DNA from: CAZJHX01 sp964545715
GTDB taxonomy: Bacteria > Myxococcota_A > UBA9042 > GCA-2863065
DNA: 26,636 nt
Direction: 5' to 3'
Assembly (NCBI GenBank): GCA_964545715.1
Contig: CAZJHX010000145.1
Location: 1 to 26,636 of the forward strand
Shown one piece after another: positions 1 to 6,056 of this stretch. The position numbers and the translations under genes were made by a program. Below the pieces are notes generated by a model. The model worked only from the letters and a program-made list of their open reading frames with translations, was not told the DNA's origin and ran no database searches. Numbering within the stretch: the first letter of the stretch is position 1; every line of letters begins with the position of its first letter.

Positions 1-1
1 C

Positions 2-541
2 ATGCGCCTGGCCGCCGGGCTGCCCTCGCTGCGGCGCGCACGGACCTTTCGCGTCGTCCGCCGCGCGCTGGCCGCCGCCTGTGCCCGCTTCGGCGTAAGC
101 ATCACCGACTGGAGCGTCATGACCAACCACCTGCACCTGATCGTGGAGGCGCCCGACAAGCGCGAGCTGTCACGCGCAATGCAGGGGCTGGGCATTCGGC
201 TGGCCCGTCGTCTCAACAGCCTGTGGCGCCGGCGCGGCAAGGTCTTCGATGGCCGCTACCACGCCCGCGCTCTCACCACCCCGCTCGAGGTTCGGCGCGG
301 TCTGGTCTACGTTCTCAACAACGCGCGCCGCCACGCCGCCCGCGGCGGCCACCGATATCCCAAAGACTGGCTGGACCCATACTCCACCTGCCTGGAATTC
401 GAAGGCTGGCGCGAGCACCCGGCCCCGCCGGAACACGCCGTATGCCTGGACCGCGCCCCGCCGAGTACATGGCTGCGCCGCGAAGGCTGGCGAAAGTACG
501 GGCTCATCCCAATCGCACAGCTGCCGCGCCCCTGGCTCTAA
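2..541 (+). CDS. REP-associated-type tyrosine transposase (Y1 family), 5' end outside window
   Basis: This is the C-terminal part of a single-tyrosine HUH transposase of the IS200/IS605-like, REP-associated (RAYT) type, which nicks and joins single-stranded DNA. The HUH-type metal site is visible as NHLHLIVE (His43 and His45, counted from the first codon here). A GKVFDGRYHARAL block follows, and YVLNN holds the likely nucleophile Tyr103. The first codon is an ATG in the second base of the window, but family members normally have about 15-30 more residues before the LPSLRR segment. The true start is therefore probably upstream and this Met is internal. It ends 3 nt before the stop codon of the convergent desaturase gene. 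RAYTs usually act on dispersed palindromes rather than on their own flanks; a candidate hairpin repeat occurs at 2818 and 5073, but any link is only a guess. Confidence 0.85.
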   Translation: MRLAAGLPSLRRARTFRVVRRALAAACARFGVSITDWSVMTNHLHLIVEAPDKRELSRAMQGLGIRLARRLNSLWRRRGKVFDGRYHARALTTPLEVRRGLVYVLNNARRHAARGGHRYPKDWLDPYSTCLEFEGWREHPAPPEHAVCLDRAPPSTWLRREGWRKYGLIPIAQLPRPWL

Positions 542-544
542 GAT

Positions 545-1516
545 CTAGAGCGGCCACAAAGAGCGGTGCGCGTAGCCCTTGCTGTACCAGCCCAGCAGCA
601 AGCGCCACAGCGAGCGGCGCTCGATTACGCCGCGCTCCACCAATAGCGGGCGCATGAGCCGCGCCGCCTCGCCGGTACGGTAATACGGGATGCGCTCAAA
701 CAGGTGATGGACCAGGTGTCCGTCGCCCGTGCCCCAGAGGAACAGGACGCTCATCAGCGGGCCCGCCCGGTAGAACGTGGCCAGGTGATACGGGTTGTTG
801 GGGTCCACGTCGGCGTGCTCCAGCACGATGCGCACGGTGTTCAGCACCGGCCCGACAGTGAGCAGCGGCAGCAGAAAACCAAAAAACACCGGCCGCGGCC
901 AGATGGCGCCGAAGACCAACAGGCCGACCAGGTAGGCCCGCTGAATGCGCTTTTCGATGCGTACGCGCCGCTGTACCGCGGGCTCCTGTGAGTCCACCTG
1001 GCGGTAGTGCCGGCGTTGCTCCAGCTGTTCGGGGGGCGCAAAGCGGCCGGCCTGGGTCATCAAGATTCCGGGAAACGTGGAGAACCACAGCCGGCGGCCG
1101 ATCGTGCTGAGGTCCTGCTTGTAGATCTCCGAGTCCTTCTCGGTGCCGATAAAGCGGTGGTGTCGCAGGTGCGCCTGCTCGTAACCCGTCGGCGATGAGA
1201 AGCGCGGCACGGTAAAGCAGATGCTGGCGATCCACGCGAAGCGCTCGCCGCCCACGCGCCGGTGCACAAACAGGTCGTGGCTGACCAGCGCCATCACCAG
1301 CAGCGTCCAGGGCACGCCGACGAAGCACAGACACCACCAAACGCCGAACGGCAGCGCAGTCACGCCCCACACAAAGCTCACGAGCAGCACGGGCGGCGCG
1401 ATAATGGCCAGCACGTCCAACAGCCGGTTCTCTTTGTGCAGCCGGGAGAGGGTGTCGCGTCCCAGTGCGTCACGGATCGCGCGGCGCACCTCTGCCGCCT
1501 CGGCCTTCTCCCCCAT
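545..1516 (-). CDS. Membrane fatty acid desaturase family protein
   Basis: This 323-residue integral-membrane di-iron protein should desaturate or hydroxylate an acyl chain or related lipid. All three histidine boxes are present: HDLFVH (His80, His85), HLRHH (His116, His119, His120) and HLVHH (His267, His270, His271), plus a conserved-looking His234 in EHADVDPN. Hydrophobic segments at about 34-60, 60-80 and 195-232 surround the boxes as expected. The frame stays open upstream to 1945, but that part lies inside the opposite-strand lipoprotein gene. I therefore start at the ATG at 1516, which is preceded by an extended -10 element six bases away. The spacing suggests a leaderless transcript shared back-to-back with the gene at 1552. 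The substrate cannot be read from the sequence. Confidence 0.9.
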   Translation of the reverse strand: MGEKAEAAEVRRAIRDALGRDTLSRLHKENRLLDVLAIIAPPVLLVSFVWGVTALPFGVWWCLCFVGVPWTLLVMALVSHDLFVHRRVGGERFAWIASICFTVPRFSSPTGYEQAHLRHHRFIGTEKDSEIYKQDLSTIGRRLWFSTFPGILMTQAGRFAPPEQLEQRRHYRQVDSQEPAVQRRVRIEKRIQRAYLVGLLVFGAIWPRPVFFGFLLPLLTVGPVLNTVRIVLEHADVDPNNPYHLATFYRAGPLMSVLFLWGTGDGHLVHHLFERIPYYRTGEAARLMRPLLVERGVIERRSLWRLLLGWYSKGYAHRSLWPL

Positions 1517-1522
1517 GGCGCG

Positions 1523-1531
1523 ACGATACCA
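1523..1531 (-). promoter_or_regulatory. Extended -10 promoter for desaturase gene, leaderless
   Basis: On the minus strand the sequence reads TGG-TATCGT, a TGn extended -10 with 4 of 6 matches to TATAAT. Six bases separate it from the ATG at 1516, so transcription should start at or beside the start codon. No -35 box is recognisable, as is common for extended -10 promoters. Confidence 0.5.
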
Positions 1532-1536
1532 TGCGC

Positions 1537-1545
1537 TGCTAGGCT
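1537..1545 (+). promoter_or_regulatory. Extended -10 promoter for Cys-rich lipoprotein gene, leaderless
   Basis: The sequence TGC-TAGGCT lies six bases before the ATG at 1552, placing the expected start site on the start codon. The same hexamer and spacing occur before the minus-strand gene starting at 10118. It lies only 5 bp from the divergent extended -10 at 1523-1531, so one RNA polymerase should block the other. Confidence 0.5.
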
Positions 1546-1551
1546 GGCGGC

Positions 1552-2820
1552 ATGCGGTGGACATGGCCGGTGGCGCTTGCGGTGGGGGTGATGGCCTGCC
1601 CGGCTGATCCCGAGCCGGCGCCCGAACCCGAGGCCACGCCCGATGTCGTCCAGGCGACGGACCACGGGGTCGAGCCAGAGCCGCCTCAGCCGGATGTTGC
1701 GGTCGAGCCGGACATCTGCTCGCCGTTCTGCCAGCCGGGGTGGCAGTGCGGCCCGGACGGATGTGGCGGACGCTGCAGCACCGGATGCGACGCGGGATGG
1801 GAGTGCAACAACCTGTCGCACCGCTGTCAGCCGCCGGAGAGCCCACCCTGTGACAGCTTCGGCCAGCACTGCGGCCGCACGGGGGATTGCCAACCGATGA
1901 TCGACACGGCGGATGGGCCCGTCGACAACCCCAACTGGCCTGCATGCATGAATGCCCAGTGCATGACCGGTCAATGTTTCGAGCCGGTGTGCATCCAGCA
2001 TTGCATCATTACCAAGGACGACGTCGATCACGCCGGCGAGCCCGGCTCCGATGGCATCAATGATCCGGATGCGGCTTTCAACGACTGCGGTTGCACTGCG
2101 TTTCAGGGGGTGATGGGCAATAACGCGGCGTGTGTCTCATTTGGCCACCCCGAGCAGACCCAGGGGGTGAACTTCTGCATGTTTGGTACGACGTTTGCGC
2201 CCTGCAGTCACACCGGCGAGTGTCCGGACGGCGAGACGTGTCAGCTGCATTACATCCTGGGCAAATACACGACGCGCTGCTCGTCCACGCACCAGGCGGC
2301 CGTGGCGATCGGCGAGTACTGCAACCGTAATCCGCAGGTGGGAAACGTGCAGTACTGCGAGACTGCCCAGTGTCTGGCGCCCGGATGTACCGGGTTCTGC
2401 GCTCATGACAGCCACTGCCCTGCCGACTCGATGTACTGTCGCAAGGACTTCGCCGTCTTCGGCGAGTCCTACCCGGAGCTGACCGTCGATATGTGCTGGG
2501 GCAAACCGTGCTCGGTCAACGCGGACTGCCCGGGCGGCGACCACTACTGTCGCGTCAATCTCGATGGCGCCGGCGCCTGGGCGCACTTCTGCGCGGCCGC
2601 TGCGCCCAACGCCGCCAAGCTGGGCGAGGCGTGCGAGGACAATCAATACGACAGCGTCCCGAAGCCGCCCTGCGCCGGTCCCTGCCCGGACAGCGGCGTG
2701 TGCTCCGCCATTTGCGAGTCTGACGCCGACTGTGCGGCCGGCGGCGTTTCGATGAAGTGCAGCGTGAAGGACCGGTTTGTCGGCGACGTGGCCCTGCCCC
2801 TGGGGCTGTGCCGAGACTAG
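1552..2820 (+). CDS. Cys-rich secreted lipoprotein, function unknown
   Basis: This 422-residue protein begins with a lipoprotein signal peptide; the lipobox VMAC puts the lipidated cysteine at residue 16. An Asp/Pro/Glu-rich, low-complexity linker follows to about residue 58. The rest is rich in cysteine (for example ICSPFCQPGWQCGPDGC) and includes units of the type C-x-x-D-A-D-C-x-x-G or C-x-H-D-S-H-C, a pattern common in surface proteins of Myxococcota. It should be anchored in a membrane and exposed to the periplasm or cell surface, with many disulfides. I recognise no enzyme domain. There is no clear ribosome-binding site; the ATG follows an extended -10 directly. The stop codon lies at the start of a 36-nt hairpin sequence that recurs after the next gene. 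Confidence 0.8.
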   Translation: MRWTWPVALAVGVMACPADPEPAPEPEATPDVVQATDHGVEPEPPQPDVAVEPDICSPFCQPGWQCGPDGCGGRCSTGCDAGWECNNLSHRCQPPESPPCDSFGQHCGRTGDCQPMIDTADGPVDNPNWPACMNAQCMTGQCFEPVCIQHCIITKDDVDHAGEPGSDGINDPDAAFNDCGCTAFQGVMGNNAACVSFGHPEQTQGVNFCMFGTTFAPCSHTGECPDGETCQLHYILGKYTTRCSSTHQAAVAIGEYCNRNPQVGNVQYCETAQCLAPGCTGFCAHDSHCPADSMYCRKDFAVFGESYPELTVDMCWGKPCSVNADCPGGDHYCRVNLDGAGAWAHFCAAAAPNAAKLGEACEDNQYDSVPKPPCAGPCPDSGVCSAICESDADCAAGGVSMKCSVKDRFVGDVALPLGLCRD

Positions 2821-2853
2821 ATCGGTCATCCGGCCTAGCCGCTGCCGGGCTCA
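2818..2853 (+). repeat. Double-hairpin repeat, copy A
   Basis: This 36-nt sequence matches 5073-5108 at 30 of 36 positions. It holds two small stem-loops: GGTC/GGCC with loop ATCC (2824-2835), and AGCC/GGCT with a 7-nt loop (2837-2851). It starts at the TAG stop codon of the Cys-rich lipoprotein. Most differences from copy B fall in loops or keep pairing through a G-U wobble. Confidence 0.55.
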
Positions 2854-2854
2854 C

Positions 2855-2869
2855 GGGACGACTCGTCCC
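2855..2869. other. Perfect 15-nt palindrome, possible operator or hairpin
   Basis: Seven-base arms GGGACGA and TCGTCCC flank one central C. It lies just after repeat copy A, between the two lipoprotein genes. A second, weaker GGGAC/GTCCC stem with a 5-nt loop follows at 2897-2911, nine bases before a run of six T. Together they could end transcription of the upstream gene or bind a regulator of the downstream promoter; neither is certain. Confidence 0.4.
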
Positions 2870-2927
2870 AAAAGATGCGAGAGAAGGTCTTTTTGCGGGA
2901 CATGCCGTCCCAGATGCCGGTTTTTTA

Positions 2928-2956
2928 TTTACATCGTAAAGTGGCTGATTTAACTT
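2928..2956 (+). promoter_or_regulatory. Candidate promoter for EGF/tail-fibre lipoprotein
   Basis: An unusually AT-rich stretch for this window contains TTTACA (5 of 6 matches to the -35 consensus), a 17-bp spacer, and TAACTT (3 of 6 to -10). The start site would be near 2963, giving a leader of about 50 nt before the GTG at 3016. Unlike several other genes here, this one has a strong Shine-Dalgarno sequence. Confidence 0.4.
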
Positions 2957-3000
2957 GGGCTTATCGGACCGGACGAGAGTCTGGGCCTCACGGAAAAGAT

Positions 3001-3010
3001 GGAAGGAAGG
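3001..3010 (+). promoter_or_regulatory. Ribosome-binding site that fixes the GTG start at 3016
   Basis: GGAAGGAAGG sits five bases before the in-frame GTG at 3016. The open frame begins at an ATG at 2875, but only the GTG start puts a signal peptide at the N-terminus of the protein. Confidence 0.7.
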
Positions 3011-3015
3011 GACAC

Positions 3016-5031
3016 GTGACAGCTACGCATGTGACGAAGGCAGTGGTCCACGCAACAGCCGGACTTATGGGGGGGATCGGGCTGATGAGCGCCACGCTCG
3101 TCATCGGCTGCATGGGCGGACCTGAGCCGCCTGACGCCGGCCACCAACTGGCGACCGTGGAGGCTGCGCTGGTGGTCTGCACCCCCGGCGACGAGGCCTA
3201 CTGCTACTATCAAGGCCAATGCAACTCCGACGGCACCGAGTGCGAGTGCTACGACCCCGACCACCGCAGTCCGGCCGAGCGCTGCCAGATCTGGCACAGC
3301 GTCGTCGTGCCGCCGGGCAAGCTCTGCCTGCCGGGCGACGCCTCTTACTGCCACTACAACGGCACGTGCGACGCGGACGGCCAGGGCTGCACCTGCAAGG
3401 ACTGGTTCCACGGCCCCAACTGCGCTGTTACGGCAGCCGACTGTCCCGGGTACGGCGAACAGCCGGACGGGGGGTGGAGCAACGCCGTCTGCGGCGGTCA
3501 CGGCGTGTGCGTGGCAGCCGGGGTGTGCGAGTGCGAGGACGGCTTCACGGGCCCCGCCTGCAGCGGTGTGGACGTGGAACCCTGCGATCCTGACCCGTGC
3601 GAGAACGGTGGCGTCTGCGCTGAAGTCGGCGCCACATTTGACTGTGACTGCCCGCCCCAATACCAGGGAGATACCTGCGACCAGGACGTCAACGAGTGCG
3701 CCGACGGCACGCACAATTGCCCGGCTACGAAGGTGTGCGCAAACACGGTCGGCGGCTTCACCTGCGAGGACACCAGCGTGGGCGCCTCGACCGGAAACTT
3801 CGACCACATCAGCGCCGGCACCGCCACCATCGGCGAAGCGATCATCGGCAAGCTCACCGTGGACACCTTCAGCGCAGGCAGCAGCGCCGTCGGAGCCGAT
3901 CTGTTCGTCGACGACACTTCGAATCGGGTCGGCATCCTCACCGAGGCCCCCACGTCCACGCTGGATGTGAACGGCACGGGGCGCTTCCGCAGCGCTCTCA
4001 CGGTCCAGGGCAGCACCAACCTGCGGTCAACCCTGCAAGTCGGCAGCACCGGCAGGATTCTCTACGTAGACAACGGGTCCCGTCGGGTGGGCGTCAACAC
4101 CAGCAGCCCGCAGGCATCACTGCATGTGGTGGGGACCAGCCGGTTCACCAGCGCGATGGTGGCACAGACGACCCTCAATGTGAGTAGCGACCTGAGGGTT
4201 GGAACGGGCTCCAGCGGCAACGATCTGTTCGTTGACGACAGCCGCAACCGTGTCGGCATCGGTACATCCCTACCGGACCGCACGTTGGACGTGAACGGGC
4301 CGGCGCGCCTGCGCGGCTCGCTTCAGGCTGACGGCAACATCAGGACCGAACAGGCGCTCACCGTCAGCAAGGCCGCTCAGGTGACGGGGGATCTCAGCGT
4401 TGGATCGGGCGGCCAGGTCATGAGGGTGAACACACAGACGCGGCGCGTGGGCATCGGCGACTCTACCCCGAGCGAGAAGCTGGACGTGGCGGGCAACACC
4501 CGGGCCCACAGCTTTCTGTTGCGAAGCCCGAGGTCGGCCGTCTGGAAGGTCTCACCGGCGGCGTTCCGGCCCCAGACCCAATACACGACCGTGTGGCTCC
4601 CCAACACCCGCATGTTCTCCTGGCCGCATTACGCGGGCAGTGGAACCGCGTTCTGCGGGGACTCCGGGTCCGGGTGCAGCGCGCGCGCCTACGCCCCGGT
4701 CAATCTGCCCGATGGGGCCACCGTCAGCAACCTGACCTGTCGCTATGCAGACGACAGCTCGGCGAACGACTTCGGGCATACGACAGTCGAGCTGACGCGC
4801 CGCAGTATCCTCAGCGCAACCCAGACGACGATGGCGGAGGTCGACTGGAAGACGACTGGAGACAGCCCGAACGTCCTCACCCAGGTCGACACGTCAATCT
4901 CAGATGCCACCATCGACAATAATCAGGCCGACTATCAGCTGACGCTCTCGGCCCGCGTGACAGGCCACGGGACGGCGCTGCGCTTCTACGGCTGCCGCAT
5001 CGTCTACCGCTACGGCAAGCTGGGCCACTGA
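3016..5031 (+). CDS. Lipoprotein with EGF-like domains and tail-fibre-type repeats
   Basis: From the GTG start this is a 671-residue protein with a signal peptide and lipobox VIGC (lipidated Cys32). Residues about 50-175 are Cys-rich EGF/laminin-like units. A typical EGF domain starts at Cys190 (CDPDPCENGGVC), followed by a calcium-binding-type EGF unit (DVNEC). From about residue 290 there are four copies of a 50-65-residue repeat centred on VDD-x(2)-NRVGIGT-x(2)-P-x(3)-LDVNG, starting near 294, 347, 402 and 467. This repeat type is known from phage tail fibres and bacterial surface fibres and usually forms beta-rich trimers. The last 150 residues (from about 510) are unassigned. A surface adhesin or sensor is plausible. 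The frame is open upstream to 2875, but that extension would bury the signal peptide. Confidence 0.8.
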   Translation: MTATHVTKAVVHATAGLMGGIGLMSATLVIGCMGGPEPPDAGHQLATVEAALVVCTPGDEAYCYYQGQCNSDGTECECYDPDHRSPAERCQIWHSVVVPPGKLCLPGDASYCHYNGTCDADGQGCTCKDWFHGPNCAVTAADCPGYGEQPDGGWSNAVCGGHGVCVAAGVCECEDGFTGPACSGVDVEPCDPDPCENGGVCAEVGATFDCDCPPQYQGDTCDQDVNECADGTHNCPATKVCANTVGGFTCEDTSVGASTGNFDHISAGTATIGEAIIGKLTVDTFSAGSSAVGADLFVDDTSNRVGILTEAPTSTLDVNGTGRFRSALTVQGSTNLRSTLQVGSTGRILYVDNGSRRVGVNTSSPQASLHVVGTSRFTSAMVAQTTLNVSSDLRVGTGSSGNDLFVDDSRNRVGIGTSLPDRTLDVNGPARLRGSLQADGNIRTEQALTVSKAAQVTGDLSVGSGGQVMRVNTQTRRVGIGDSTPSEKLDVAGNTRAHSFLLRSPRSAVWKVSPAAFRPQTQYTTVWLPNTRMFSWPHYAGSGTAFCGDSGSGCSARAYAPVNLPDGATVSNLTCRYADDSSANDFGHTTVELTRRSILSATQTTMAEVDWKTTGDSPNVLTQVDTSISDATIDNNQADYQLTLSARVTGHGTALRFYGCRIVYRYGKLGH

Positions 5032-5037
5032 TCCGCG

Positions 5038-5107
5038 GGGCAACCTGCCCGCCGCATCGGACGGCTGCGGGTTAGGTCGGCCATTCGGCCGAGCCGCTGC
5101 TTGGCTC
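5038..5107 (+). other. Cluster of four small hairpins after the lipoprotein gene
   Basis: Four stem-loops lie end to end: GGGCA/TGCCC (5038-5050), CCGCA/TGCGG (5052-5070), GGCC/GGCC (5079-5090) and GAGCC/GGCTC (5091-5107). The last two belong to the repeat at 5073. No T run follows, so a simple intrinsic terminator is not supported. A 3' stabilising structure, a Rho-related stop, or a cis-regulator of the activase gene at 5127 are possible. Confidence 0.4.
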
Positions 5108-5108
5108 A
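5073..5108 (+). repeat. Double-hairpin repeat, copy B
   Basis: This is the partner of 2818-2853, 30 of 36 bases identical. Here both stems are fully paired: GGCC/GGCC with loop ATTC, and GAGCC/GGCTC with loop GCTGCTT. It lies 41 nt after the stop codon of the EGF/tail-fibre lipoprotein and ends 18 nt before the activase gene. Confidence 0.55.
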
Positions 5109-5126
5109 GTCTGAACAATAGGTGGC

Positions 5127-6056
5127 ATGGGACGAGCGGCGCGCGGCTGGGTTTTCAACGTGCAGCGATTCTCGGTGCACGACGGGCCGGGTATACGCAC
5201 CACCGTGTTCTTCAAAGGGTGCCCGTTGCGCTGCGTGTGGTGTCAGAACCCCGAGTCGCACTCGAAGCGCCCGCAGCTGATGGTTTACGCGGACCGCTGT
5301 CGTGACGACGGCCACTGCCAGGCGGCGTGCCCGGCGGGGGCGCTGGCGGGCGGCGGGCCGATCTCGACTCGACTGAAGCGACAAGACTGCGATGCGTGTG
5401 GCCAGTGCGTGCCCGCGTGTCCGTTTGGGGCGCTGCAGGTGGTCGGCCGACAGGTGACGGCGGCGGAGCTGACCCAAGAGGTGCTGCGCGACCGCGCTTT
5501 TTACGACGCCAGCGGAGGCGGGGTTACGGTCTCGGGCGGCGAGCCGACGCTGCAGCGACCGTTTCTGGCGCGCTTTGTCCGCGGGTGTGCTGACGCGGGC
5601 CTGTCGGTCGGTCTCCAGACGTGTGGTGCGTTCTCCTGGCGGGCCTTTGCGCCGCTGCTGCCGGCGCTGGCGTTTGTGCACTATGACCTGAAGCTGATCG
5701 ACCCCAAGGCGCACCGGCGGCTCACCGGGGCCGACAATCGGCGCATCCTGGCCAATGCGCGCCGCCTGGCACGAAGCGGCTTGGACGTGACGTTTCGCAT
5801 GCCGCTCGTACCCGACTGCACTGACTCGCTCCAGAATCTGCACGACGTCGCGGCCTTCTTGCACGACATCGACGTGGGGGGCATCGAGCTGCTGGCGTAT
5901 CACCGCATGGGCGTGGTCAAAACGGCGCGGCTCGGTGCGGCCCCGCCACCGCCGCACCTGGATACGGCGCTGGAGCCCGCTGGGGAGCGTCTTGGACGGG
6001 CGGCTGCGTTGCTCGCCGAGCAGGGGATAGAGGTTCGTCATGCCCACGCTCAGTGA
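5127..6056 (+). CDS. Glycyl-radical enzyme activating enzyme (radical SAM)
   Basis: This 309-residue protein should use a [4Fe-4S] cluster and S-adenosylmethionine to place the glycyl radical on the GRE encoded next to it. The radical SAM motif CPLRCVWC (Cys32, Cys36, Cys39) follows the family hallmark HDGPGIRTTVFFKGC. A two-cluster ferredoxin insert spans 58-98, and the SAM-binding motif SGGEP lies near residue 138. The second ferredoxin motif is complete (Cys88, Cys91, Cys94, Cys98). The first reads C58-R-D-D61-G-H-C64-x3-C68, with Asp where the second cysteine is usual. The stop overlaps the GRE start by 17 nt, which implies co-translation. AGGTGG lies close to the ATG and may be a weak ribosome-binding site. 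Confidence 0.93.
   Translation: MGRAARGWVFNVQRFSVHDGPGIRTTVFFKGCPLRCVWCQNPESHSKRPQLMVYADRCRDDGHCQAACPAGALAGGGPISTRLKRQDCDACGQCVPACPFGALQVVGRQVTAAELTQEVLRDRAFYDASGGGVTVSGGEPTLQRPFLARFVRGCADAGLSVGLQTCGAFSWRAFAPLLPALAFVHYDLKLIDPKAHRRLTGADNRRILANARRLARSGLDVTFRMPLVPDCTDSLQNLHDVAAFLHDIDVGGIELLAYHRMGVVKTARLGAAPPPPHLDTALEPAGERLGRAAALLAEQGIEVRHAHAQ

Noticed and set aside
1517..1945. N-terminal extension of the desaturase frame on the minus strand
   Set aside because: It overlaps the lipoprotein coding region, its translation is Arg/Pro/Cys-rich and unlike desaturases, and the start at 1516 gives a normal family length with a promoter in place.
2875..3015. Upstream part of the EGF/tail-fibre lipoprotein frame from the ATG at 2875
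   Set aside because: It would bury the signal peptide and lipobox. The GTG at 3016 has a strong ribosome-binding site, and the region looks like a promoter.
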